Assembly: GCF_004005855.1 (NCBI RefSeq) | Contig: NZ_SACL01000006.1 | Location: 124,001 to 188,000 of the forward strand | Source: Rhodovarius crocodyli | Lineage (GTDB): Bacteria; Pseudomonadota; Alphaproteobacteria; Acetobacterales; Acetobacteraceae | DNA: 64,000 nucleotides | Reading direction: 5' to 3' | In this document: in pieces, positions 25,098 through 33,754 of the stretch | How the letters are laid out: each line of letters starts with the position of its first letter | Numbering within the stretch: the first letter of the stretch is position 1 | Position numbers and translations under genes: made by a program | Notes under the pieces: model-generated | What the model saw: only the letters and a program-made list of their open reading frames with translations | Database searches by the model: none | What the model was told of the DNA's origin: nothing

Positions 25098-25987
25098 GCC
25101 AGACCCTCCACCCGCGCGGCGTGTTCTCCGCCGCGCTGACCCCGCTCGACGCGGATCTGATGCCGGACAACGCGCGCTTCGTCGCGCATTGCCTTCGGCT
25201 GCTGAAGGAAGGCTGCGACGGCATCGCCATGCTGGGCACGACGGGCGAAGCGAACAGCTTCTCCCTCGATGAGCGCAAGGGCCTGCTGGAGGCCGCGATC
25301 CAGGGCGGCGTGAAGCCGGACCAGCTGCTGCCGGGCACGGGTGTCGCAGCCCTGACCGAGACCGTGGCGCTGACGAAGCACGCCCTGTCGCATGGCGTGA
25401 ACACCGTCGTGATGCTGCCGCCCTTCTACTACAAGGGTGTGTCCGATGATGGGCTGTTCGCCTCCTATTCCGAGGTGATCCAGCGCGTGGGCGACGCGAA
25501 GCTGCGGGTGGTGCTGTACCACATCCCGCAGATGACCTCCCTGCCGCTGTCCTTCGCGCTGATCGCGCGGCTGCGCGCGGCCTATCCGGGCGTGTTCTGC
25601 GGCATCAAGGATTCCGCCGGCGACTTCGCGAACATGCAGGGGCTGGTGAAGGAGTTCCCGGGGCTGGCCGTGCTGGCCGGTGCCGACCCGCTGCTGCTGC
25701 CGCTGCTGCGTGAAGGCGGCGCGGGCTGCATCACCGCGACCTCCAACCTCGTGGCCGCCGACCTCGCCTTCGTGTTCCACAACTTCGACAAGCCCGAGAA
25801 GGCCGCCGAGGTGGATGCCGCCCAGGCGCGCATCGTCGCCGCCCGCAACCGCGCCTCGCGCTTCGCGCAGATGCCGTCGCTGAAGGTGATGCTGGCCGCC
25901 AAGCTGGGCGACCAGAACTGGACCCGACTGCGCCCGCCGCAACTGCCGCTGAACGCGGAAGAAACCGCGGCCTTGCTCGCCAGTTAG
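25094..25987 (+). CDS. DHDPS/N-acetylneuraminate lyase family protein
   Basis: A 297-residue (beta/alpha)8 class I aldolase. The family motif GTTGEANSFSLDER binds the 2-oxo acid carboxylate; the Schiff-base lysine is in GIKDSAGDF and the catalytic tyrosine in VLYHIPQMT. Members include dihydrodipicolinate synthase, N-acetylneuraminate lyase, KDG aldolase and related 2-oxo-acid lyases. A biosynthetic DapA role is unlikely given the catabolic operon and the sialidase-fold neighbour to which it is coupled by an ATGA overlap. It probably cleaves a 2-oxo acid to pyruvate and an aldehyde; the aldehyde could be handled by the Fe-alcohol dehydrogenase. Confidence 0.87.
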   Translation: MSQTLHPRGVFSAALTPLDADLMPDNARFVAHCLRLLKEGCDGIAMLGTTGEANSFSLDERKGLLEAAIQGGVKPDQLLPGTGVAALTETVALTKHALSHGVNTVVMLPPFYYKGVSDDGLFASYSEVIQRVGDAKLRVVLYHIPQMTSLPLSFALIARLRAAYPGVFCGIKDSAGDFANMQGLVKEFPGLAVLAGADPLLLPLLREGGAGCITATSNLVAADLAFVFHNFDKPEKAAEVDAAQARIVAARNRASRFAQMPSLKVMLAAKLGDQNWTRLRPPQLPLNAEETAALLAS

Positions 25988-26012
25988 CCGACACCCAGAG
26001 GAGGAAACGTCA

Positions 26013-26990
26013 ATGAAAAGAAGAACGCTGATCTTTGCCCCCATGGCCACACCCCTGGTGCTGGCCGCCCCCGCGGTCCACGCCCAGGGCAACTGGCCCT
26101 CGGGCCGCCCGCTGCGGGTCATCTGCCCCTGGCCGCCTGGTGCCGCCAACGACATGCTGGCCCGGCTGACCGCGCAGAAGCTGACGGAGAAGCTGGGCGC
26201 GACCGCCGTGGTGGAAAACCGCACCGGCGGCGCGGGGCTGGTCGGCACGCGTGAGGTGCTGGGCGCGCAGCCCGACGGCTATACGCTGCTCGCCTCGGCC
26301 TTCAACACCGCCGTGATGCCGCTGGTGCTGAAGAACGCCAATTTCGACCCGCAGACGGATCTGGAGGTCTGCGCCCGCACGGCGCAGGCGCCGCTGGTGA
26401 TGGCGATCTCCGCCGCCAAGCCGCAGCGCACCCTGGCCGAGGTGATCGACGCCGTGAAGCGCAACCCGCGCGAATGGAACATCGCCATCACCTCGCTGGG
26501 CGCGGCCAGCCACCTGGCGACCATCGAGTTCAACCGCCGCACCGGGCTGGATCTGGACATGGTGGCCTATCGCGGTACCCAGCCGGCGGTGCAGGACCTG
26601 ATGGCGGGCAATGTGCATCTGCTGATCGACCCGTCCTTCAACCTGCTGCCGCATGCCGATGGCGGACGGATGCGGATGCTGGGCATTGCCTCCAAGGAAC
26701 GCTCCCCGCTGGCGCCCAACGTGCCGACGATGAGCGAGGCCGGGCTGGCGGGCTATGAGTTCCAGTCCTGGTACGGGGTGTGGGCGCCCAAGGGCACGCC
26801 GGCCGCGATCGTGCAGCGGGTGAACGCACTGATGAACGAGACGATGCGCGACCCCGCCATCGTGGCCCGCATGACCCAGCAGGTGCTGGAGCCGGTGACC
26901 GAAACCGTGGCGGAAAGCCGCGCCTTCATCGGGCGGGAAATCAGCCGGGCCGGTGAACTGCTGCGCAGCGTGAACTTCACGCCGGAGTAA
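26013..26990 (+). CDS. Bug/TctC-family periplasmic solute receptor
   Basis: A 325-residue TTT-type receptor, last gene of the IclR operon. It has a signal peptide (KRR start, cleavage near VHA at about residue 24), then the Bug motifs WPSGRPLRVICPWPPGAAND, VVENRTGGAGLVGT and YRGTQPAVQDLMAGNVH. The start follows a strong GAGGAGGAAA site. Two different Bug receptors in one operon suggest two related ligands or a receptor and a sensor. The gene is followed by repeat B copy 2. Confidence 0.9.
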   Translation: MKRRTLIFAPMATPLVLAAPAVHAQGNWPSGRPLRVICPWPPGAANDMLARLTAQKLTEKLGATAVVENRTGGAGLVGTREVLGAQPDGYTLLASAFNTAVMPLVLKNANFDPQTDLEVCARTAQAPLVMAISAAKPQRTLAEVIDAVKRNPREWNIAITSLGAASHLATIEFNRRTGLDLDMVAYRGTQPAVQDLMAGNVHLLIDPSFNLLPHADGGRMRMLGIASKERSPLAPNVPTMSEAGLAGYEFQSWYGVWAPKGTPAAIVQRVNALMNETMRDPAIVARMTQQVLEPVTETVAESRAFIGREISRAGELLRSVNFTPE

Positions 26991-27025
26991 GTCGCACCCC
27001 ATTGAGGGGCTCTGCCCCTCAAACT

Positions 27026-27133
27026 CCCCGCCAGGAGATAATATCTCCTGGACCTGATAGGAGTTTGGCGCCATGCCTTCGCAGGTGTGGCGCCAACTCC
27101 CCGGGGTCCAGGGCCGCTACGGTCCTGGCGGGG
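27026..27133. repeat. Intergenic repeat family B, copy 2 (short form)
   Basis: A 108-bp copy between two convergent Bug receptor genes, with the ends CCCCGCCAGGA and TCCTGGCGGGG, the left CCAGGAGATA palindrome, an internal inverted repeat (TTGGCGCC/GGCGCCAA) and the right CCAGG-N11-CCTGG stem. It lacks the AT-rich central segment found in the other three copies. A 9-bp hairpin TTGAGGGGC-TCT-GCCCCTCAA precedes it (27002-27022), and CAGGGGC/GCCCCTG and GGGGC/GCCCC hairpins follow to about 27175. Confidence 0.82.
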
Positions 27134-27181
27134 TTGTCAGGGGCAGAGCCCCTGACTGAGGCCTGGGGCAAAGCCCCGGCC

Positions 27182-28156
27182 TTACTCCACCCGCGCCCCT
27201 GAAGCGCGGACCAGCGGCGCCCAATCGACGATTTCCTGCCGCACGTAATTGGCGAAGCGTTCCGGGCTCCAGCCGCGCATCGGCGGCGTGCCCATCTCAT
27301 TCAGCCGCGCCGTCATCGCCGGGTCGGCCAGGGTTTCCTCGATCGCGGCATTGAGGCGCGCCGTGACGGCGGGCGGCATGCCGGCGGGGCCGAAGATGCC
27401 GTACCAGCTATAGGCCTTGTAGTCGGGCAACCCCACCTCGGCCGCCGTCGGCACATCGGGCAGCAGGGTCGAGCGCGTGTCCTGGTTCACATACAGCACC
27501 TTCATCGTGCCGGCCTCGTGATAGGGCTTCAGCAGCGAGGGGATGTCGTGGGTGAACTGCGTTTCCCCCTGCAGCAGCGCGGTGAAGCTCTGCCCCGCGC
27601 CGCGATAGGGGATGTGCTCCGCCTGGGCGCCCACATGCCGCAGGAAGTTGGCGCTGGCGATATGCCCCGTCGTGCCAATGCCCGAGGAACCGTAGGAATA
27701 GCCGTTGGGCCGTGCCTTCAGCGCGGCCACGAAGCCCTGCAGGTCCCGCACGTTCCAGCCGCGCGTGGTGATGGCCAGGCTGGTGGGGATGAACACGGTG
27801 GGTGCCACGGCCGTCAGGTCCCGCACCGGATCATAGGGCAGGTTCGCGTAGAGCGTGGCCGCGATGCCGGTCGAGGAAAGGGTGGCCAGGCACAGCGTGT
27901 AGCCGTCGGGCGCGGATTTCGCGACGAAATCGGTGCCCACCGTGCTGCCCGCCCCCGGGCGGTTCTCGACGATGATGTTCTGGCCCAGGATCTCGGCCAT
28001 CTTCGGCGCCAGCAGGCGCATGGTCACATCGGTGCCGCCGCCGGTGGCAAACGGCACGATCACGCGGATCGGCCGGTTGGGATAAGGGCCGGAGGGTGCC
28101 TGGGCCAAAGCGGGGGTTGCCAGCAGGACGGCCGGCAATGCGCGGCGAGGCAGCAT
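27182..28156 (-). CDS. Bug/TctC-family periplasmic solute receptor
   Basis: A 324-residue TTT-type receptor with a signal peptide (about residues 1-18, ending LAQA) and the motifs YPNRPIRVIVPFATGGGTD, IIVENRPGAGSTVGT and IPYRGAGQSFTALLQGETQF. Its start overlaps the SDR stop by one base, so it is the last gene of a GntR-SDR-receptor operon. It would deliver the compound that the SDR acts on and that GntR senses. No membrane transport genes accompany it. Confidence 0.9.
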   Translation of the reverse strand: MLPRRALPAVLLATPALAQAPSGPYPNRPIRVIVPFATGGGTDVTMRLLAPKMAEILGQNIIVENRPGAGSTVGTDFVAKSAPDGYTLCLATLSSTGIAATLYANLPYDPVRDLTAVAPTVFIPTSLAITTRGWNVRDLQGFVAALKARPNGYSYGSSGIGTTGHIASANFLRHVGAQAEHIPYRGAGQSFTALLQGETQFTHDIPSLLKPYHEAGTMKVLYVNQDTRSTLLPDVPTAAEVGLPDYKAYSWYGIFGPAGMPPAVTARLNAAIEETLADPAMTARLNEMGTPPMRGWSPERFANYVRQEIVDWAPLVRASGARVE

Positions 28157-28911
28157 CAGAAGGATCCTCCGTTCACGGGCAGCACCTGGCCGGTGACGAA
28201 ATCGCTCAGCGGCGAGGCGAAGAACAGCACGGCCTTGGCAATGTCCTCGGCCTCACCCATGCGGCGCAGCGCAAGGCCCTCGATCACGCGCTTCTGGCCC
28301 TCGGCGCCGTAATTCGCCCATGACTCACGCGTGCCGGGAGAGACGGCGAACAGGCCGGGGGCCACGCTGTTCACGTTGATGCCGAAGGGCCCCAGCTCCT
28401 GCGCCATCTGCCGCGTCAGGCCCACCGCGGCGTGCTTGGCGCTCGCATAGGCCTGGATGCCGGTGCGCGAGGCGCGCAGCCCGGCACCCGAGCTGATGTT
28501 GATGATCCTGCCCGTCCGGGCTGCCTTCATTGCGGGCGCGAAGGCACGGATCGTCAGGAAGGCCGCATCGAGGTTCACCGCGAAGATCGCGTGCCAATCC
28601 TCCAGGCTCGCTTCCTCGATCGGGTGGAACTTGCGCCCCAGCACGCCGCCCGCATTGTTCACCAGCACCTGGCAGGCGCCGGCCTCGGCCTCGATCTGCT
28701 TCGCCCAGGCCGCTACCGCCCCGGGGTCCGTCAGGTCCATCACATGGGTCGCGATGGTGCTGCCCGCGGCGGTTTCCGCCAGGCCCGCCGCGTCGATGTC
28801 GGTGGCGAAGACGCGCGCGCCGCGCGCCGCGAAGGCCTGTGCGGTCGCCCGGCCGAAACCGGTGGCCGCCCCCGTGATGGCCACCACCCGGCCGTTGAAG
28901 TCGAGATCCAC
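28156..28911 (-). CDS. Short-chain dehydrogenase/reductase
   Basis: A 251-residue classical SDR. NAD(P) motif TGAATGFGRATA, LVNNAGG, catalytic serine in INISSGAG, and YASAKHAAVGLTR with the intact YxxxK. The D-I-D after the second strand (FATDIDAAG) favours NAD+. The start is a GTG at 28911 that shares its last base region with the upstream GntR stop (TAGTG), so the gene depends on coupling to the regulator. Together with the following Bug receptor it forms a small uptake-and-oxidation operon for an unknown hydroxylated compound. Confidence 0.88.
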   Translation of the reverse strand: MDLDFNGRVVAITGAATGFGRATAQAFAARGARVFATDIDAAGLAETAAGSTIATHVMDLTDPGAVAAWAKQIEAEAGACQVLVNNAGGVLGRKFHPIEEASLEDWHAIFAVNLDAAFLTIRAFAPAMKAARTGRIINISSGAGLRASRTGIQAYASAKHAAVGLTRQMAQELGPFGINVNSVAPGLFAVSPGTRESWANYGAEGQKRVIEGLALRRMGEAEDIAKAVLFFASPLSDFVTGQVLPVNGGSF

Positions 28912-29630
28912 TACTTGCTCCCTTGTTCCGTCCGCCGGCGGCGGGCGGCGAGCGCGCCCTTGGCCCGTTCCTCGATCAGGAACAGGGCCAGCTCGGCGGC
29001 ACCCTGAATGTGGCGGATGCAGGCCGCGCGGGCGGCGGCTCCGTCGCGGGCCGTGATGGCCTCCGCGATATCGTTCAGCCGCGGCAGCGCCTGCTCCATG
29101 CGCCCCGGATATTTCGTGGCGCTGAAACGGAAGATCGCGAGGCGGCTCTGCAGCCCGGCGATGGACTGCCGCAGCGCGCCGTTGCCCGCTCCATCCAGCA
29201 TCGCGCGGTAGAAATCGGCGGTGGCGGTCATCATCGCGCTCACCTCGCCGGCCTGCGCCGCCGAACGCAGCGCATCGAGCGCCTGCATCATGGCCGCGAA
29301 ATGCTCCGACGTGCCGCGCTCGGCACACAGCCGGCCGGCCTCGCCCTCCAGGATCGCGCGCAGCTCATACAGGTCGCGCGCTTCCTCGCGGCCCAGCGTC
29401 GCGACGATGGGGCCGCGGAACGGGATGGTGGTGATCAAGCCTTCGGATTCGAGCTGGCGCACGGCCTCGCGCACGGTGCTGCGGGCAACGCCCAGCAGTT
29501 CGGTCAGCTCGCGGTCGGTCAGACGCTGGCCCGGCAGGAAGCGGCCGGTGGCGATCGCCGTGCGCAGCGCGTCCTCCGCCTGCTGGCGCAGCGTCAGTCC
29601 TTCACGCGAGGCACACGGGATCATATCCAT
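28911..29630 (-). CDS. GntR-family regulator, FCD (FadR-like) subfamily
   Basis: A 239-residue regulator with an N-terminal winged helix (about residues 12-75, LTDRELTELLGVARSTVREAVRQLE) and an all-helical FCD effector domain (about 85-215), whose conserved histidine/aspartate positions bind a metal and a small organic acid. ATG at 29630 is chosen: the only longer alternative is a TTG at 29660 inside a perfect palindrome that is more likely the operator. It heads the operon with the SDR and Bug receptor and is divergent from a ketopantoate-reductase-like gene. Confidence 0.85.
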   Translation of the reverse strand: MDMIPCASREGLTLRQQAEDALRTAIATGRFLPGQRLTDRELTELLGVARSTVREAVRQLESEGLITTIPFRGPIVATLGREEARDLYELRAILEGEAGRLCAERGTSEHFAAMMQALDALRSAAQAGEVSAMMTATADFYRAMLDGAGNGALRQSIAGLQSRLAIFRFSATKYPGRMEQALPRLNDIAEAITARDGAAARAACIRHIQGAAELALFLIEERAKGALAARRRRTEQGSK

Positions 29631-29654
29631 CTGCGCGAACCTGCCTGGATTGCC

Positions 29655-29666
29655 TGACAATTGTCA
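29655..29666. promoter_or_regulatory. Palindrome TGACAATTGTCA, probable GntR operator
   Basis: A perfect 12-bp palindrome lies 25 bp before the GntR start in the 100-bp region shared with the divergent ketopantoate-reductase-like gene. FCD-type GntR operators are short palindromes of the TTGTN-NACAA kind, which this resembles. It could control both directions. Binding is inferred. Confidence 0.55.
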
Positions 29667-29730
29667 AACCGCGGGCCAAGGACCATGGTGGATTCTTCTG
29701 GCATTGCAGCATGGTAGAGGAAGCGCACGC

Positions 29731-30753
29731 ATGTCCCAAGCAGAGCCTGTCGTCATCTGGGGCGCGGGTGCCATCGGGGGCACCATCGGCGCGCATCTGA
29801 CGCGCGCCGGCGTGCCCGTCACCTTCGTCGACGTGGTGCCTGAGCATGTGGCCGCGATCCGTGCCGGCAGGCTCACCATCGAGGGGCCGATCAGCAGCTT
29901 CACCACCGGGGGCCCGGCCTTCCTGCCCGAGGATTTCTCCGGCAGGCACAAGCTGATCATCCTGGCGGTGAAGGCGCACCATACGGAGGGCGCGACGCGC
30001 GCCCTGGCGCCCTTCCTCGCCGATGACGGCGCCGTGGTGTCCTGCCAGAACGGGCTGAATGAGCTGGTGATCGCGGATATGGTGGGCCGCGCGCGCACCA
30101 TCGGCTCCTTCGTCAATTTCGGCGCGGACTACCTGGAGCCGGGCCGCATCCTGTACGGGCTGCGCGGCGCCGTGGTGGTGGGCGAGCTGGACGGTGCGAC
30201 CACCCCGCGCATCCAGGCGCTGCACGCCATGCTGCGCCTGTTCGACCAGGATGCGATCCTGAGCGACAACGTGTTCGGCTTCCTGTGGGGCAAGGCCGGC
30301 TATGGGGCGATGCTGAAATCCTCGGCGCTGACCAATGATTCCATCGCCGATTTCGTGGCCGACCCGAAGCGCCGCCGCCTGATCGTGGGCATCATCCGCG
30401 AGATCCTGTCGGTCGCGGTGGCCGATGGTGTGGAGCCCATCGGCTTCGACGGCTTCGACCCCGCCCCCTTCATGGCCAATGACGCCGAGGGCATCGACGG
30501 CTGCATGGCGGTGATGGAGCGCTACAACCGGGGCTCCGCCAAGACGCATAGCGGCATCTGGCGCGACCTGGCCGTGCGCAAGCGCCAGACGGATGTGGCG
30601 GCGCAGCTGGCGCCGGTGCGGGCCGCCGCGCGGCGCCTGGGGATCGCCACGCCGATGGCCGACAAGCTGGTGGCGCTGATCACGGCGGTGGAACAGGGCC
30701 AGCGCGAACAGTCGGGCGCGCTGGCCGATGAGCTGGGCGCGCTCGCGCCCTGA
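29731..30753 (+). CDS. Ketopantoate reductase (PanE/ApbA) family protein
   Basis: A 340-residue NADPH-dependent reductase-fold protein. The N-terminal Rossmann motif is VVIWGAGAIGGTIGAHL, with the PanE signatures LAVKAHHTEGA and CQNGLNE, and a C-terminal helical domain from about residue 185. True PanE proteins reduce 2-dehydropantoate for pantothenate synthesis; relatives in catabolic loci act on other 2-oxo acids. The position opposite a GntR-SDR-Bug operon and sharing its operator suggests a catabolic role. The start follows AGAGGAAG. It ends 17 bp from the convergent PuuE-like gene with no obvious terminator. Confidence 0.82.
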   Translation: MSQAEPVVIWGAGAIGGTIGAHLTRAGVPVTFVDVVPEHVAAIRAGRLTIEGPISSFTTGGPAFLPEDFSGRHKLIILAVKAHHTEGATRALAPFLADDGAVVSCQNGLNELVIADMVGRARTIGSFVNFGADYLEPGRILYGLRGAVVVGELDGATTPRIQALHAMLRLFDQDAILSDNVFGFLWGKAGYGAMLKSSALTNDSIADFVADPKRRRLIVGIIREILSVAVADGVEPIGFDGFDPAPFMANDAEGIDGCMAVMERYNRGSAKTHSGIWRDLAVRKRQTDVAAQLAPVRAAARRLGIATPMADKLVALITAVEQGQREQSGALADELGALAP

Positions 30754-30769
30754 CTACTGCGCTGCCCGA

Positions 30770-31678
30770 CTACTTGGCCGGGTGCACCGCCATCCAGTGC
30801 TTCGCGATGTCGGTGCGCCGGGTGATCCAGACACCCGGCTTGCCGCCGATATAGTCCAGCAGCCGCTTCACCCCCATCGCGCGGGCGGGGTGGCCCACCA
30901 GGCGCATGTGCATCCCGATCGACATCATCTTGGGGCGGCCCTTCAGCCCTTCCTCGTACAGCATGTCGAAGCCGTCGCGGATGAAGCTGAACCAGAGATC
31001 GGCATTGCCGGTCCAGCCGGTGAACTTGCCGTCGTTGTTGGTCAGCGAATACGGAACGATCAGGTGCTTCTTGCCCTCGACCTCGGTCCAGATCGGCAAT
31101 TCGTCGCCGTAATAGTCGCTGTCGTAGAGGAAGCCCCCCTCCTCCACCACCAGCCGGCGCGTGTTCAGCGAGGGTCCGTAGCGGCAATACCAGCCGTCCG
31201 GCCGGTGGCCGACGGTCTTTTCCAGGCTCTCGACCGCGCGGCGGATATGCTCACGCTCCTCCGCCTCGGTCAGTTCGGAATGCTTGATCCAGCGCCAGCC
31301 ATGGGAGCACACGTCATAGCCCGCGGCGCGAATGGCCGCCGCTGCCTCCGGGTTGCGCTCCAGGGCGAGCGCGCAGCCGAACACCGTCATCGGCAGGCCG
31401 CGTTCCTCGAACAGCCGGTGCAGGCGCCAGAAGCCCACGCGGCTGCCGTATTCGAACATGCTCTCGGCCGCGAGGTCGCGGCCCTTGATCCCGTGGCCCG
31501 GCCCGTTCGCCTCGGTCAGCCCCAGCTCTGATTGGGTTTCGCCATCCATGATGGAAGGCTCGGAGCCTTCCTCGTAATTCATGACGAAATTGACCGCGAT
31601 CTTGGCGTCCTTCGGCCATTGCGGGTCGGGCGGGTTGGCGCCGTAGCCGATAAGATCGCGTTTCACCTGCCAGACCAT
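30770..31678 (-). CDS. Polysaccharide deacetylase family protein, PuuE allantoinase-like
   Basis: A 302-residue NodB-fold protein of the PuuE branch. It begins like PuuE (RDLIGYGANPPDPQWP, VNFVMNYEEGSE), and has the EYGSRVGFWRL segment, SHGWRW in place of the usual HS/TxxH metal motif, and a C-terminal region with HMRLVGHPARA. PuuE is a metal-independent allantoinase of the urate pathway, and members near it hydrolyse other cyclic amides or deacetylate. No urate genes are nearby. It is the last gene of the ABC-importer operon that starts near 37153. Activity on a cyclic ureide or amide is inferred. Confidence 0.8.
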   Translation of the reverse strand: MVWQVKRDLIGYGANPPDPQWPKDAKIAVNFVMNYEEGSEPSIMDGETQSELGLTEANGPGHGIKGRDLAAESMFEYGSRVGFWRLHRLFEERGLPMTVFGCALALERNPEAAAAIRAAGYDVCSHGWRWIKHSELTEAEEREHIRRAVESLEKTVGHRPDGWYCRYGPSLNTRRLVVEEGGFLYDSDYYGDELPIWTEVEGKKHLIVPYSLTNNDGKFTGWTGNADLWFSFIRDGFDMLYEEGLKGRPKMMSIGMHMRLVGHPARAMGVKRLLDYIGGKPGVWITRRTDIAKHWMAVHPAK

Positions 31679-31721
31679 GGCCGCCTCCGTCCTGAACGGG
31701 CGAAGGCTAGACCGGGCCGGT

Positions 31722-33020
31722 TCAGGCGGGAACGCGCCCGGGCCGGGAAAGCCCCAGCAGATCGCGCAGCGTGCTGCCTTCATAGGCAGTGCGGAACAGC
31801 CCGCGCGCCTGCAGGATGGGCACGACCAGTTCCACGAAATCGCGGAAGCCGTCGAGGAACCAGGGCGGCATGATGTTGAAGCCGTCCGCCGCGCCGGTTT
31901 CGAACCACAGCTGCAGCGTGTCCGCCACCTGCTCGGCCGAACCGCACAGCACCCAATGCCCGCGCGCGGCGGCCGTCAGGTTGTACAGGTCCCGCAGGGA
32001 CATGTTCTCGCGCCGCGCCTTGTTCAGCAGGGCGGCGGCGAAGCTCTGGTAGGTGTCGGGGATGTCGAGCTCCGGGATCGGGCCGTCGAGGTCATAGCGG
32101 CTCATATCCGTGCCGAAGCGGTCGGACAGGATCTGCAGCGCGTTGGAGGAATCCACGAAGGATTGCAGCTGCGCCAGCTTGTCCAGCGCCTCGCGCTCCG
32201 TGCGGCCCACCACGGGCATCACGCCGGGCAGGAACACCACCTCCTCGGGCCTGCGGCCATGGGCGGGCAGGCGGGATTTGAGCGCGGCGTATTGCGCCCG
32301 CGCCTCGGTGATTTCCTGGACCACGGCGAAGACCAGATCGGCGGTGCGGGCCGCGAGATCCTGCCCGGCCTCGGAACCGCCCGCCTGTGAGATCAGCGGC
32401 CTGCCCTGCGGTGAGCGGCCGATATTCACCGGCCCCTTCACCGAGAAATGCGTCCCCTCATGGTTCAGCGGGCGCAGCTTCGCGGGGTCGATGTAGCGCC
32501 CGGTCTCCCGGTTCGCCTCGATCGCGTCATCCGCCCAGCAATCCCACAAGCCGCGCACCACATCGACATATTCGGCAGCGACGGCGTAACGCTCGGCGTG
32601 CTTGGGGTGCTGGCGGCCGAAATTGGCGCCGGCCTGGGGCGCGGAGCCCGTCACGGCATTCCACACCGCCCGTCCCTTGCTGATGTGGTCCAGCGAGGCA
32701 AAGGCGCGCGCGGTGGTCCAGGGGTCGGAATAGGTGGTGGCGACCGTGCCGCCGAGGCCTATATGGCTGGTGCTGGAGGCGAGCGCGGCCAGCATCGTCA
32801 GCGGTTCCAGCCGCAGCGTGTAGGAAGGATGGGCGGCGGGATCGGCGTAGAGGTTGTCGCCCATGAAGATCAGGTCGAACAGGCCCTGTTCGGCCAGCGC
32901 GCCGATCTCGCGCACCGCGTCCATGTCCTGGAAGCTGTCCACGGCGCCCGGCATGCGCCAGCCCGCGATGTGGCTGCCCGTTCCCAGCAGGAACAGGCCC
33001 AGATGCATTGTCCTCGTCAT
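31722..33020 (-). CDS. LLM-class flavin-dependent monooxygenase (NtaA/SnaA/DszA type)
   Basis: A 432-residue bacterial-luciferase-like enzyme of the NtaA/SnaA/DszA group. Typical regions are RMPGAVDSFQDMD near the N-terminus, GLGGTVATTYSDPWTTARAF, and GRAVWNAVTGSAPQAGANFG; these proteins use FMNH2 supplied by a separate reductase to oxidise sulfonates, nitrilotriacetate, EDTA or heterocycles. No flavin reductase gene is nearby. The start at 33020 overlaps the permease stop by 4 bp (ATGA), linking it to the importer. Sulfonate or N-heterocycle oxidation fits the SsuABC/Thi5-like transporter; the substrate is not shown. Confidence 0.86.
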   Translation of the reverse strand: MTRTMHLGLFLLGTGSHIAGWRMPGAVDSFQDMDAVREIGALAEQGLFDLIFMGDNLYADPAAHPSYTLRLEPLTMLAALASSTSHIGLGGTVATTYSDPWTTARAFASLDHISKGRAVWNAVTGSAPQAGANFGRQHPKHAERYAVAAEYVDVVRGLWDCWADDAIEANRETGRYIDPAKLRPLNHEGTHFSVKGPVNIGRSPQGRPLISQAGGSEAGQDLAARTADLVFAVVQEITEARAQYAALKSRLPAHGRRPEEVVFLPGVMPVVGRTEREALDKLAQLQSFVDSSNALQILSDRFGTDMSRYDLDGPIPELDIPDTYQSFAAALLNKARRENMSLRDLYNLTAAARGHWVLCGSAEQVADTLQLWFETGAADGFNIMPPWFLDGFRDFVELVVPILQARGLFRTAYEGSTLRDLLGLSRPGRVPA

Positions 33021-33754
33021 CGCCAGAAGATCACCCTGCGCTCGATGGCGCCCACCAACCCGAAGAAGGCCAGGCTGATGCAGGACGCGACGAGGATCGC
33101 CGACCACACCTGCACGAAGTCGATCTGCACGACCGCCTGGTAGATGATCCAACCGAGGCCCCCATAGGCACCCAGCATCTCGGTCACGATCGCGACGATC
33201 AGGCTGCGCACGGTCGAAACCCGCATGCCGGTCGCGATCAGCGGCAGCGCGGCGGGCAGGCGCAGCCGCCACAGAATGGCGGCTCGGCCCGCGCCGAAGC
33301 TGCGCATCAGGTCCACGCTGCGGCGATCGACCCGGTCGAACCCCGCGAGCGCGGAGAGGAACACGGTGAACCCCACCGCGAGTGCGACCATCACCACCTT
33401 GGACGCGACGCCGATGCCGAACCACAGAAGCACCAGCGGCGAATAGGCCGCGACGGGCACGGAGTTGATCGCCATCAGCACCGGCAGCAACGGCCCACGC
33501 AGCGGCGTGACCACGGCCATCAGCACCGCGAAGCCGATGCCGAGCAGCGACCCCACGGCATAGCCAGACAGGGCCTCCAGCATCGTCAGCCAGCCGGCCG
33601 GGATCAGCGCGGCACGCGTGCGCCAGGCGGCGGCCAGAATGTCGGAGACGGCAGGCAGGGTATAGGCCGGCAGCTGGAAGCCGCGCGCGGCGCCTTCCCA
33701 GGCCGCCAGCACCAGAAGCGTGCCGATGATGCCGCGCCAGGTCGAGCGGCTCAT
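33017..33754 (-). CDS. ABC transporter permease (SsuC/TauC type)
   Basis: A 245-residue inner-membrane permease with about six predicted membrane segments. The ATPase-coupling loop (SFGAGRAAILWRLRLPAALP) is intact, and it starts with an amphipathic charged helix. It overlaps both neighbours by 4 bp (ATGA), upstream with a second permease and downstream with the flavin monooxygenase. The two permeases presumably form a heterodimer, as usual for hydroxymethylpyrimidine- or nitrate/sulfonate-type importers with two membrane genes. Confidence 0.88.
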   Translation of the reverse strand: MSRSTWRGIIGTLLVLAAWEGAARGFQLPAYTLPAVSDILAAAWRTRAALIPAGWLTMLEALSGYAVGSLLGIGFAVLMAVVTPLRGPLLPVLMAINSVPVAAYSPLVLLWFGIGVASKVVMVALAVGFTVFLSALAGFDRVDRRSVDLMRSFGAGRAAILWRLRLPAALPLIATGMRVSTVRSLIVAIVTEMLGAYGGLGWIIYQAVVQIDFVQVWSAILVASCISLAFFGLVGAIERRVIFWR

